A stretch of DNA of 64,000 bases from Tsukamurella sp. 8F. Its GTDB lineage: Bacteria; Actinomycetota; Actinomycetes; Mycobacteriales; Mycobacteriaceae. The DNA lies in NCBI RefSeq assembly GCF_029167375.1, contig NZ_JARFTP010000014.1:47800-111799 (forward strand), written 5' to 3'. A program made the position numbers and the translations under genes. Under the pieces are notes generated by a model. That model was not told the origin of the DNA. It did no database searches and worked only from the letters and a program-made list of their open reading frames with translations. Below, in pieces: positions 20,016-28,943 of the stretch. The first letter of the stretch is position 1. Each line of letters starts with the position of its first letter.

Positions 20016-20036
20016 CTACTGAATCCTACTCAATAG
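20016..20036. promoter_or_regulatory. TetR operator overlapping leaderless tetR promoter
   Basis: A 21-base interrupted palindrome with consensus CTAyTGArTnnnAyTCArTAG; 14 of 18 arm positions are symmetrical. Its centre is the -10 element TAGGAT of tetR on the minus strand, and it lies 4 bases upstream of the -35 of the SDR promoter. Confidence 0.7.
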
Positions 20037-20040
20037 CTCG

Positions 20041-20079
20041 TTGACATCCGAGGATTGCGCTCCATAGTGTGGGCCCACA
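20041..20079 (+). promoter_or_regulatory. Sigma-A-type promoter of the SDR gene and 12-bp palindrome
   Basis: A perfect TTGACA -35 (20041-20046), 16-base spacer and CATAGT -10 (20063-20068). The perfect 12-bp palindrome TGTGGGCCCACA (20068-20079) begins at the end of the -10 and covers the expected transcription start; it may be a second regulator site. The leader to the ATG at 20113 carries AGAGAGAAG. Confidence 0.55.
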
Positions 20080-20112
20080 ACCCTCGGTCTCGACAGAGAG
20101 AAGTACATCGAA

Positions 20113-20943
20113 ATGAAGGACTTCCGCGGCAAGGTCGCCGTGATCACCGGTGCGGCCTCCGGAATGGGCCGCGAGCTCGCCGTGGCGCTCGCGAAGGACG
20201 GCGCCAAACTGTCGCTGTGCGACTACGACCCCACGGGTCTCGAGCAGACCGCCGAGCTCGCCCGCGCCGCCGGCGCCGAGGTCCACACCAAGGTCGTGAA
20301 CGTCGCAGAGCGCGAGCAGGTCCTCGCATACGCCGACGAGGTCGTCGCGCACTACGGCACCGTCAACCTGGTGTTCAACAACGCCGGCATCGCGCACCAC
20401 GCACCTGTCGAGCAGACGTCGTTCAAGGACTACGACCGCGTCCTGGACATCGACTTCTGGGGCGTCGTCAACGGCACCAAGGCGTTCCTTCCGCATCTGA
20501 TCGCGTCTGGCGACGCGCACATCATCAATACGTCGTCGCTGTTCGGCCTCCTCGGGGTGGGCGGCCAGAGCGCCTACAACGCCGCCAAGTTCGCGGTGCG
20601 CGGCTTCACCGAGTCGCTGCGCATCGAGATGCTGAGCACGCACCCGCACGTCGGCGTCACGTGCGTGCATCCCGGCGGCATCAAGACCGCGATCGCACGC
20701 AACGCAACGGTCGCCGAGGGCGCCAACCAGGCCGGCTTCGCCGCCTTCTTCGACAAGTACCTCGCGCGGACGTCGGCCGAGTCCGCCGCCGAGACCATCC
20801 TCAAGGGCGTGAAGCGGAACCGCGGCCGGGTCCTGATCGGTCCCGACGCACGCGTCCTCGACGCGATCGTCCGCATCGGCGGATCCGCATACGAGCGGGG
20901 CAGCGCGATCGTCGACAAGCGGCTCGCCAGCCGCCTGGGATAG
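20113..20943 (+). CDS. Short-chain dehydrogenase/reductase
   Basis: A 276-residue classical SDR. It has the cofactor motif TGAASGMG (about residues 13-20), acidic D at the end of beta2 (CDYD, favouring NAD), NNAG, the catalytic Ser in NTSSLFG and Tyr/Lys in YNAAK. It oxidises or reduces a hydroxyl/carbonyl pair; homologues in mycolata include Rv1245c, also next to lpqZ. Controlled by the divergent TetR protein in all likelihood. The end abuts the lpqZ gene on the other strand with no gap, so there is no room for a terminator between them. Confidence 0.9.
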   Translation: MKDFRGKVAVITGAASGMGRELAVALAKDGAKLSLCDYDPTGLEQTAELARAAGAEVHTKVVNVAEREQVLAYADEVVAHYGTVNLVFNNAGIAHHAPVEQTSFKDYDRVLDIDFWGVVNGTKAFLPHLIASGDAHIINTSSLFGLLGVGGQSAYNAAKFAVRGFTESLRIEMLSTHPHVGVTCVHPGGIKTAIARNATVAEGANQAGFAAFFDKYLARTSAESAAETILKGVKRNRGRVLIGPDARVLDAIVRIGGSAYERGSAIVDKRLASRLG

Positions 20944-21849
20944 CTACCTCAGCGGGTGCGCCTGCAGCCACGCGGCCGCCTCGTCGCCGGGTCTCGACTG
21001 TCCGGCGGCGACGCGGACCGTCATGGCAGCGAGGTCGCTCGTCGTCAGTTCGCCCGCGACGGCATTGAGCGCTCGCGCCTGCGTCGTGTTGACCCCGGAC
21101 CGCCGGAACAGCGGGAGGATGCGGTTCGCGGGCAGCCGGCCCTCGTCGTCCGAGAGCATGCTCACGCTCGACGGGGCCTGGAGGCTACCCAGTCGAGCAG
21201 CGTCCGCGCGTCCTTCGAGCACCGCCCGCGCCGCGTCATCCGCCGTGGCGACCGTCAGCACCGACGAGAACCCGCAGCCGAAGGCACCGTCGACCGCCGA
21301 CACCTTCGCTCCGCCGGGCACGGCCACCGCGCCGCGCATCTGCGCGCAGTCCGCGAGCTTCGACGCCCCACCCGGTCGGGCGTACAGCATCGGCTGGTCG
21401 ACGGCCGGCGTCGGGTCGCCTGCGCCCAGGCCGTCGGGCAGCACGCCGGCGAGCCGCACGTACTGCCCGTCCCACTCCCCTGTCACCGTCGGGAGCGACG
21501 CCGGGTCCGCGCCGCCACGACCGAGGTAGCGACGCAACAGGTCCGCCGAAGCCGCCGGCGTCACCGAGACCGAACCCGCCTCCACCGCCGAGACGCCGGC
21601 GTCGGCTGCGCCGGTCAGGTCCCGCACCGTCACCCTCCCCCCGCTGCCGCCCAGAGCTCCCGCGTAGAGCCGCGCGGCTATGCGGTCGACGGGCGACGGC
21701 CCGGCCCCGATCACGATGTTCGGAGCGGGAGGAGGCGTGCCCAGATCGGACGCGTCCCCGACGTCTGAACAGCCCGCGGCGACGGCGACCACGCACACTG
21801 CCGCCGCCGCTGCGGCGATACCGCGGTGGTACGGGACGCTTCTTCTCAC
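20944..21849 (-). CDS. lpqZ: Lipoprotein LpqZ, betaine-type substrate-binding protein
   Basis: A 301-residue exported lipoprotein: basic N-terminus, hydrophobic signal and lipobox VAAGC (Cys27). The mature part resembles osmoprotectant/glycine-betaine binding proteins (OpuAC fold) such as M. tuberculosis LpqZ (Rv1244), which also neighbours an SDR gene. It has no permease or ATPase beside it; the OpuB-like system 10 kb away has its own binding protein. GTG start at 21849. Ligand unknown. It diverges from corA. Confidence 0.78.
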   Translation of the reverse strand: MRRSVPYHRGIAAAAAAVCVVAVAAGCSDVGDASDLGTPPPAPNIVIGAGPSPVDRIAARLYAGALGGSGGRVTVRDLTGAADAGVSAVEAGSVSVTPAASADLLRRYLGRGGADPASLPTVTGEWDGQYVRLAGVLPDGLGAGDPTPAVDQPMLYARPGGASKLADCAQMRGAVAVPGGAKVSAVDGAFGCGFSSVLTVATADDAARAVLEGRADAARLGSLQAPSSVSMLSDDEGRLPANRILPLFRRSGVNTTQARALNAVAGELTTSDLAAMTVRVAAGQSRPGDEAAAWLQAHPLR

Positions 21850-21897
21850 GCCCCATTTCTACCGTCCGGCGCGACGGGCGGACCCGGCGGGCGCGGT

Positions 21898-21903
21898 TAT
21901 GAT
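21898..21903 (+). promoter_or_regulatory. -10 element TATGAT, leaderless corA
   Basis: TATGAT is five-sixths identical to the consensus TATAAT and ends 6 bases before the corA ATG. No Shine-Dalgarno sequence is present between, so the corA transcript probably begins at its start codon. Confidence 0.6.
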
Positions 21904-21909
21904 GCAGCC

Positions 21910-22977
21910 ATGCCCTCGCTCCCTCGGCCCGGGATCCGCCGCGAAGCCGATGCCGTCCCCGCGATCCGCGTCCCGGTGGCGCGAGCCGTGGTGGACTGCG
22001 GCGTGTACGTCGACGGTGTCCGCCTACCCGGCCGCTTCGGCTATGCCGAGGCCATAGAAGAGGTCCGCAAGCGCGGCCAGGGCTACGTCTGGGTCGGCCT
22101 GCTCGATCCCGATCAGCACCAGATGGACGAGGTGTCACGCGTTTTCGGCGTGCACCCGCTGACCGTCGAGGACACCCTCGTCACGCACAGCCGCCCCAAG
22201 GTGGATCGCTTCGACGACACGATGTTCCTCATCGTCAAGACCGTGAACTACGTGGGGCACAACAGATCCGACCCGATGGGGCGGATCGTGGAGACCGGCG
22301 AGGTGATGGTGCTCGTCGGCCCCGATTACGTGATCACGGTTCGGCACGGCGAGCACGGGAGCCTGCGCCGCGTCCGACGCTCGATGGAGGGGCGCGCGGA
22401 CATGCTCGCGCTCGGCCCGACCGCCGTCATGCACGCCGTCACAGACCATGTGGTCGATAGCTACGTGGCCGTCTCCGATCTCATCGAGGACGACATCGAC
22501 AACCTCGAGGAGGAGGTGTTCCGCGCAGGCAGCAGCCCGCAGATCGACGAGATCTACCAGCTCAAGCGCGATGTCGTCGAGCTGCGCCGCGGCATCGCGC
22601 CCCTGTCCTCTGCGCTGCGCCGCCTCACCACCGAGTTCGGCGACCTGGTGCCGTCCGAGATCGAGCGCTACTTCTCCGACGTGCTGGACCACCAGGCGCT
22701 GGTCTCCGATCACATCGAGACGTACAACGACGTCCTCAGCTCGCTCATAGACGCGGCGCTGGCGCGGATCAGTATGCAGCAGAACAACGATATGCGCCGG
22801 ATCTCGGCGTGGGTGGGCATCGTCGCCGTACCGACCATGATCGCCGGCGTCTACGGCATGAACTTCGACAACATGCCCGAACTCCATTGGCACTACAGCT
22901 ATTACGCGGTTCTCGCGCTCATGCTGGTCGCCTGCGTCGGGCTCTACACCGTCTTCCGCAAGGTGAAGTGGCTGTAA
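21910..22977 (+). CDS. corA: CorA-type magnesium/cobalt transporter
   Basis: A 355-residue CorA. The long N-terminal cytoplasmic domain contains VEDTLVTHSRPKVDRFDD and DHVVDSYVAVSDLIEDDIDNLEEEVF; the two membrane helices are at the C-terminus, the first ending in the selectivity motif YGMNF followed by the MPEL loop, the second followed by FRKVKWL. CorA pentamers let Mg2+ enter and close when cytoplasmic Mg2+ is sufficient. Here it lies 13 kb from an MgtE-domain gene. ATG 21910 is favoured by the leaderless promoter just ahead; in-frame codons upstream would overlap the lpqZ start. Confidence 0.96.
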   Translation: MPSLPRPGIRREADAVPAIRVPVARAVVDCGVYVDGVRLPGRFGYAEAIEEVRKRGQGYVWVGLLDPDQHQMDEVSRVFGVHPLTVEDTLVTHSRPKVDRFDDTMFLIVKTVNYVGHNRSDPMGRIVETGEVMVLVGPDYVITVRHGEHGSLRRVRRSMEGRADMLALGPTAVMHAVTDHVVDSYVAVSDLIEDDIDNLEEEVFRAGSSPQIDEIYQLKRDVVELRRGIAPLSSALRRLTTEFGDLVPSEIERYFSDVLDHQALVSDHIETYNDVLSSLIDAALARISMQQNNDMRRISAWVGIVAVPTMIAGVYGMNFDNMPELHWHYSYYAVLALMLVACVGLYTVFRKVKWL

Positions 22978-22978
22978 C

Positions 22979-23776
22979 TCACGCGCCAGAATCGAGCGGC
23001 GACGGTGAAGCCTGCCCGAACGGGAGCGGCTGCGGACGCTTGGCCGTGCGGCCATCGCCGGTGGACACCCCGCGCAGTCGGCGCAGCACCCACGGACCGA
23101 GAACCACGGCCACCCAATCGATATCGGCGAGCAGGCGCGCCGAACCGGACGTCGGGACCGCGCCGGGCAGCGGATGCGTCCACGCATCGTCGGCACCTTC
23201 GAGCCCCAACGCCTCGGCCGCGGCCAGAGCGAACCGCTCATGTCCCAGAGCCGATCCGTGTAGGCGGTCGGGACTCCACATCCGTAGGTCCACCATCGAC
23301 GGAGCCGAGTACAGGTCGACCAGGTGCAGGCCGTACTCGTCCGCCGCGCGGCGGATGCGCGCGTTGAGCGCCTCGACCCGGCCGGCGAAGAAGCGGGCCG
23401 CCGGGATGATCTCGCGGATGTTCGGGAATGTGGTGGTCAGTACCGTCGCACCGGTCTCGGCGAGCCGTCGGTACATCGCATCCATGAGATCCAATGCGGG
23501 ACCCATGTCGGTGGTCAGCGCCGTTGCATCGTTCATGCCGACGCAGACGCCCACGAGGTCTGGCTCCATAGCCAGCGCCGCGGCGAACTGCTCATCGTGG
23601 ATCTCCGCGATCCGTCGAGAACGCACCGCCAGGTTGGCGTACTCGATGCCCGGATCGTCGACGGCGAGGCGCTCGGCGAGCCGATCCGCCCAGCCGCGCA
23701 ACCCGCTGCCGTCGTCACCATCCCAGAGGCCCTCGGTCTGACTGTCGCCGATGGCGACGAAACGACGGAAGCGCAT
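22979..23776 (-). CDS. SGNH/GDSL-family hydrolase
   Basis: A 265-residue esterase-like hydrolase. Block I has the nucleophile Ser in AIGDSQTEG (about S11), the oxyanion Gly/Asn appear as GVCVGMNDA, and the catalytic Asp-His pair is in SPDRLHGSALGHERFA. Such enzymes cleave esters of lipids or sugars. There is no signal peptide, so it is probably cytoplasmic. The Pro-rich C-terminal tail after about residue 190 is extra to the fold. It converges on corA with one base between. Start ATG 23776 has only a weak GTGGG upstream. Confidence 0.85.
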   Translation of the reverse strand: MRFRRFVAIGDSQTEGLWDGDDGSGLRGWADRLAERLAVDDPGIEYANLAVRSRRIAEIHDEQFAAALAMEPDLVGVCVGMNDATALTTDMGPALDLMDAMYRRLAETGATVLTTTFPNIREIIPAARFFAGRVEALNARIRRAADEYGLHLVDLYSAPSMVDLRMWSPDRLHGSALGHERFALAAAEALGLEGADDAWTHPLPGAVPTSGSARLLADIDWVAVVLGPWVLRRLRGVSTGDGRTAKRPQPLPFGQASPSPLDSGA

Positions 23777-23790
23777 CCCACTATTGTGCC

Positions 23791-23815
23791 GTGTCCCGGC
23801 GCGAGACCGGGGCAC
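23791..23815 (-). terminator. Hairpin downstream of the SUFU-domain gene
   Basis: GTGTCCCGG (23791-23799) pairs with CCGGGGCAC (23807-23815) with one G-U or A-C position and a 7-base loop. It lies in the 72-base gap between the SUFU-domain gene and the SGNH gene on the minus strand. It may be a weak terminator or part of the SGNH leader. Confidence 0.4.
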
Positions 23816-23848
23816 CGCTTGCCCACGCGTCTAGGTCGCGCCCCCGCG

Positions 23849-24451
23849 CTATACCTGATTCGCCGCGGCGCGGGCCGGGTCGGCCGGATCGATGGACGCC
23901 TCGGCCCACGCCTCACGGAGGGCATCCGCGCCCTTGAGACGCACCCATGCCGCCTCGTTCGCGGTGATCGGCACGGCGCGGAGGAAGCACACCTGCGATC
24001 CCGCGGGAATCGAGAGGTCCGGCACGTCCGACTCCGCGAGCAACACCGCCGTGAACGGCGCACCCTCCCACAGCGGCGCCGAGAGGTCGACGAGCGCATC
24101 GGGACCCAGCACCAGCCCCTCGACGGCCGGTGACGCCGCGAGTAGGGCGACCGTGCGGTGCGCGCCCCGCAGTTCGGCCTGGTCCGGAGTGCGTGGCGTC
24201 AGCTCGAGCAGTACCTCGGCGCGCGGCCCGTCGTCGGACGGCGCGAAGTCCGACGGATCGGTCATCGCGTGGCGGGAGCAGCCGACGGAGGCGAACACGA
24301 TGGTCGGCACCCCCTCGACGACGCCGGCCCAGCGCATCACCTCGACGGGCTCGACACCGAGGAACGTCAGCGATGCCGACACCGGCGCGTCGAAGCCACG
24401 CTGCGCCTGGTACTCCAGGAGGTGCTCTCGGACCCGGTCCACGGTGCTCAC
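23849..24451 (-). CDS. Suppressor-of-fused (SUFU) domain protein
   Basis: A 200-residue protein matching the bacterial SUFU family in pattern: an N-terminal DRVREHLLEYQAQRGF helix, IVFASVGCSRHAM, then LLELTP and a closing WVRLKGADALREAWAEA helix. The bacterial role of this domain is not established; members often act as immunity proteins in polymorphic toxin systems or occur alone as here. The GTG at 24451 is taken as start because the palindromic promoter lies 8 bases ahead; a second GTG at 24442 is possible. It diverges from the isomerase gene by only 26 bases. Confidence 0.7.
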   Translation of the reverse strand: MSTVDRVREHLLEYQAQRGFDAPVSASLTFLGVEPVEVMRWAGVVEGVPTIVFASVGCSRHAMTDPSDFAPSDDGPRAEVLLELTPRTPDQAELRGAHRTVALLAASPAVEGLVLGPDALVDLSAPLWEGAPFTAVLLAESDVPDLSIPAGSQVCFLRAVPITANEAAWVRLKGADALREAWAEASIDPADPARAAANQV

Positions 24452-24456
24452 GCCAA

Positions 24457-24474
24457 CCGACCCTATAGGGTCGG
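24457..24474. promoter_or_regulatory. Perfect palindrome with back-to-back -10 elements
   Basis: The 18-bp perfect palindrome CCGACCCTATAGGGTCGG contains TAGGGT on each strand (plus 24466-24471, minus 24465-24460). Each matches TANNNT and lies 6 bases before the ATG at 24478 and 8 bases before the GTG at 24451. Both genes can thus be transcribed without leaders from overlapping promoters, which one dimeric protein on the palindrome could block. Confidence 0.65.
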
Positions 24475-24477
24475 GCA

Positions 24478-25284
24478 ATGCCCTCGACCGAGCTGTCCGC
24501 CCTCGTCGAGACCTGGTGGCGCAGCGCCCAGGATCTTGTCGCACTGCTCGACGACCTCCCCGAGTCCGACTTCGCCCGCCCCACCGATCTCGCGGGGTGG
24601 GACGTCCGCGCCGTCGCCGGGCACGTCGCCCACCTCGAGTCGATCCTCGTGGGCGGTCCGCACGAGACCGCCGACGTGCCGAGCGCCCCGCACATCACCG
24701 GCCCGATGTCGGCGTTCACCGAAATCGGCGTGCTCAACCGCAGGGACCACACGGGCGCCGAGATCGCCAGAGAGATAGGCGAGATCACCGCGCGTCGGCA
24801 CGCGGCCCTCCTCGCCGATCCACCCGGCGATCCCGACGCGCCGGCGCCCGGCGTCTTCGGCGCGCTCGGCTGGTCTATGCGCACCCTGCTGCGCAACCGC
24901 CCGCTCGACGTCTGGATGCACGAACAGGACATCCGGCGCGCGGTCGGTCGCCCCGGAGGAATGGACACTCCCCCGGCCCGGCACGTCGTCGAATACCTCT
25001 CGGAGAGCCTGGGCTTCGTACTCGGCAAGAAATGTGACCTCACCCCGGGCACGACGGTGACCCTCGACGTCGATGGGCACGTCACCACCGCCACGGTCGA
25101 CGACGCCGGGCGTGGACGCCTGCTTCCCGAGCCGCCTGCTGGGGGCCTGCGGATCACCACCGACCGCGAGTCGTTCATCCTTCGTGCGGGCGGCCGACGC
25201 GAGGTGCCCATGGACCGCTTCGCGGTCGTGGGTGACCACGACCTCGCTACCCGGATCGTCGCCGCACTGGCTGTCACGCCGTAA
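24478..25284 (+). CDS. Maleylpyruvate isomerase-family mycothiol-dependent protein
   Basis: A 268-residue member of the DinB-like mycothiol-dependent maleylpyruvate isomerase (MDMPI) family. The N-terminal four-helix domain has the metal-site residues (DVRAVAGHVAHLESILVGG and MHEQDIRRAVGRPGGM); the C-terminal alpha/beta domain follows. Related enzymes use mycothiol, the thiol of Actinobacteria, in isomerisation, conjugation or detoxification. The actual substrate is not visible, and no aromatic catabolism genes are near. Start ATG 24478 has no ribosome site and is probably leaderless. Confidence 0.82.
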   Translation: MPSTELSALVETWWRSAQDLVALLDDLPESDFARPTDLAGWDVRAVAGHVAHLESILVGGPHETADVPSAPHITGPMSAFTEIGVLNRRDHTGAEIAREIGEITARRHAALLADPPGDPDAPAPGVFGALGWSMRTLLRNRPLDVWMHEQDIRRAVGRPGGMDTPPARHVVEYLSESLGFVLGKKCDLTPGTTVTLDVDGHVTTATVDDAGRGRLLPEPPAGGLRITTDRESFILRAGGRREVPMDRFAVVGDHDLATRIVAALAVTP

Positions 25285-25344
25285 CGGCCTCGCGCCCGGC
25301 TCCCCACTGGTCGCCGCGATCGTCCGCGCCGAGTGAGCGCAGCG

Positions 25345-26217
25345 TCAGAAGAACCGCCCCGGCGCCCATCCGTGGGCGCGTGCCTGCTCGGACACGGCGT
25401 CCATGATCTCCTCGCTCCACGCGTGGCGCCGCACCAGCCGGTACCGCTCACACGCGACGAAGAGATACAGCTCCGCATCCGTGGCCTCGGGCAGAATCTC
25501 CGCCGCGCGGGCCATACGCACGACCGGCAGGAACTCCTCACCGAACCAGCGTCGCGCGACCTCGGGCCTCCCGGCGAACTCGCCGGTCTCCTGCATGAGC
25601 CGGAATCCCCAAGCCTCCACGGATTCCGCAAGCCTGCTGTAGTCCCACCCGTCGCTCATCCGCACGGCGTCACGCTGCGCACCGTCGAGCGGCACCCGCG
25701 AGAGGAACAGTCTCCGATGGTCTTTGACGAGGAGGTCCGAGCGCGCGTTCACACCCGTGGCGGATACGCGCGTGACCACCTCGGTGACGTACGCATCGAT
25801 GGTCTCGAAATGCCGCGCGAACGCGATGGACACCCGGTGGTGCCCGTCCACCACGAAATGCATGTCCCCCACCCGCTTCACGACGATCGGCGGCATCGAC
25901 TCCCCGCGCCGCTGCGCTGCGGCGAGCCGCAGCCAGCGCGCGCGGAGCGCAGGATTGATCGGCCGGAAATAGCGATCGAAATCACCCGTGCGGTCCACGC
26001 TCCCGACGATCGACGCCACCTCGATCACCTGTAGGCCGAGGTTCCGCTCGGACACCAGCCCCAGCGCCGCGATCACCTCGTCGTAGGGGAGCACCTCCGC
26101 GACGTCGCCCGGCTGCCGCATGATCCACGCGGCCAGCCGCGCCAGCGACGCCCGGCGCCGCGCCCGGTCGAAGTCGGCGCGCGCGTCCGCATCGGGAAAA
26201 CCCGTGTCACGCGCCAT
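25345..26217 (-). CDS. ParB-like nuclease-domain protein
   Basis: A 290-residue protein with a ParB/Srx-like core: INPALRARWLRLAAAQRRGE, MPPIVVKRVGDMHFVVDGHHRVSIAFARH and a following IDAYVTEV strand. In ParB proteins this region binds CTP, but here the classical GERR motif is DGHHR and no DNA-binding helix-turn-helix is evident, so it is not the chromosome-partition ParB. The start ATG 26217 has CAGGAG upstream and lies within the last codons of the phosphoesterase gene (11-base overlap), so the two are coupled. Function unknown; the C-terminal half is helical and Arg-rich. Confidence 0.72.
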   Translation of the reverse strand: MARDTGFPDADARADFDRARRRASLARLAAWIMRQPGDVAEVLPYDEVIAALGLVSERNLGLQVIEVASIVGSVDRTGDFDRYFRPINPALRARWLRLAAAQRRGESMPPIVVKRVGDMHFVVDGHHRVSIAFARHFETIDAYVTEVVTRVSATGVNARSDLLVKDHRRLFLSRVPLDGAQRDAVRMSDGWDYSRLAESVEAWGFRLMQETGEFAGRPEVARRWFGEEFLPVVRMARAAEILPEATDAELYLFVACERYRLVRRHAWSEEIMDAVSEQARAHGWAPGRFF

Positions 26218-26893
26218 ATCTGCGCTCCTGAACCGATACCCCCGACGTGTCGCCACCCGGCGTGACATCGAAGTACGTGTACCCCACCGTGTTCAGCACC
26301 GGCACCTCGCCGCCCGGCACCGGCACAGCGAGGTCTGCCGGCCGCCGGCCGTGTGGGTGCACGTGACCGTGGACGAACACCTGCGGGCGCAGCCGCGCGA
26401 CGAGCTTTCCCACACAGGCGAACCCCAGGTGCGGGGCGTCGGGACCATCGCCCACCCCGGCGGCCGGCGCGTGCGTCAGGACGACGTCTACGGGACCACG
26501 ACGGGCGGCACGCGCACGCAATCGCCACGCGCGGCGCGCCTGGGCCGCCTCCGTCCACTGATTCGGCCCACCGCTGTAGCGGATGCAGCCGCCGAGCCCC
26601 GCAACGGTCAGGCCCGCGACCCGCACGACGGCACCGTCGGCGGAGATGCCGCCGCGCGGTCCGGGCGGCTCAGCCGGCATCCCGGCCCGAACGAAACCTC
26701 TTGCGGTCCAGCGGTACCCGCTCATATCGGGATCGTGGTTGCCGGGCACGTACACAAGCGGAACCGAGTACCGATCGACCAGTGCCTCGAGGTACCCCGC
26801 CGGAAGATCGCCGGCACCCAGTATCACGTCCGGTTGCAGGCGACAGGTGCCCGCCGTCAGCGACACGACCTCTTCGTCGCTGACCGCCAGCAC
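26207..26893 (-). CDS. Calcineurin-like metallophosphoesterase
   Basis: A 228-residue phosphoesterase. Visible metal motifs are GAGDLP, PGNHDPDM, VVLTHAP and HGHVHPHG. The first family motif (Asp-x-His) reads SDEE, so the usual histidine is replaced, and the enzyme may use a single metal or a different nucleotide substrate. GTG 26893 is the most likely start; a TTG at 26905 is also in frame. The gene begins 14 bases after sugC and ends inside the ParB-like gene, so both appear to be the tail of the trehalose importer operon. Substrate unknown. Confidence 0.75.
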   Translation of the reverse strand: MLAVSDEEVVSLTAGTCRLQPDVILGAGDLPAGYLEALVDRYSVPLVYVPGNHDPDMSGYRWTARGFVRAGMPAEPPGPRGGISADGAVVRVAGLTVAGLGGCIRYSGGPNQWTEAAQARRAWRLRARAARRGPVDVVLTHAPAAGVGDGPDAPHLGFACVGKLVARLRPQVFVHGHVHPHGRRPADLAVPVPGGEVPVLNTVGYTYFDVTPGGDTSGVSVQERRYGA

Positions 26894-26906
26894 CCGTACC
26901 GCCAAC

Positions 26907-28088
<1,182 letters not shown>

Positions 28089-28111
28089 GTCGATTGCTCC
28101 TTGTAAGCGGA

Positions 28112-28939
28112 TCAGCCCTTGACCGCACCGGACGTCAGCCCGGCCACGATGCGTCGCTGGAAGATCAGGACGAAGACGATGATGGGAATGGTGACGATCA
28201 CCGCGGCCGCGGAGATCGATCCGGCGGGTTGCTCGAACTGCGAGCTGCCGGTGAAGTTCGCGATGGCGACGGGTGCCGTCGTCGCGGCGTCCGTGGACGT
28301 CAGCGACAACGCGAACAGTAGGTCGTTCCAGGCGAAGATGAACACCAGGATCGCGGCGGTGACGACGCCGGGAGCGGCCAGCGGGGCGATCACCTTGCGG
28401 AACGCCTGCGCCGGCGTGGCGCCGTCCATCTTCGCCGCCTTCTCCAGCTCCCACGGGATCTCACGGAAGAACGCCGACAGTGTGTACACCGTGAGCGGCA
28501 GCGCGAACGTGATGTAAGGCAGGATCAGCCCGGGCCACGTGTCGAACAGGTGCAGCTTCCGCTCCAGGTTGAACAGCGGCGTGATCAGGGAGACCTGCGG
28601 GAACATAGCGATCAGCAGCGCGGCGCCGACGAACAGCTTCTTGCCCGGGAAGTCCAGGCGTGCAACGGCGTACGCGGCGAATGTCCCGATCAGCACCGCG
28701 ATCGCGGTGGAGATGAGGGCGATACCGATCGAGTTGATCAGCGGCCGCACGAAACCGGTCCCGGAGAAGATCGCCGAGTAGTTGTCGAGTGTGAACGCCT
28801 TGGGGATCAGCGAGCCGTCGCCGACTGTTGCGGTCGTCTTGAACGACAGCGAAAGGATCCACAGCACCGGGAACAGCGCGTAGATCACCACTAGCAGGTC
28901 GACGACGCTCCATGCGATTTTGCGTCCTGTGGTTGCCAC
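28112..28939 (-). CDS. sugB: Trehalose importer permease SugB
   Basis: A 275-residue inner-membrane permease of the MalG type with six predicted helices. The cytoplasmic EAA loop is [20 protein letters not shown] (about residues 185-204), the docking site for SugC. The chosen GTG 28939 has GTAGGCAG close by and lies 4 bases after the sugA stop. The other permease subunit is SugA. Confidence 0.93.
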   Translation of the reverse strand: MATTGRKIAWSVVDLLVVIYALFPVLWILSLSFKTTATVGDGSLIPKAFTLDNYSAIFSGTGFVRPLINSIGIALISTAIAVLIGTFAAYAVARLDFPGKKLFVGAALLIAMFPQVSLITPLFNLERKLHLFDTWPGLILPYITFALPLTVYTLSAFFREIPWELEKAAKMDGATPAQAFRKVIAPLAAPGVVTAAILVFIFAWNDLLFALSLTSTDAATTAPVAIANFTGSSQFEQPAGSISAAAVIVTIPIIVFVLIFQRRIVAGLTSGAVKG

Positions 28940-28943
28940 CTGC

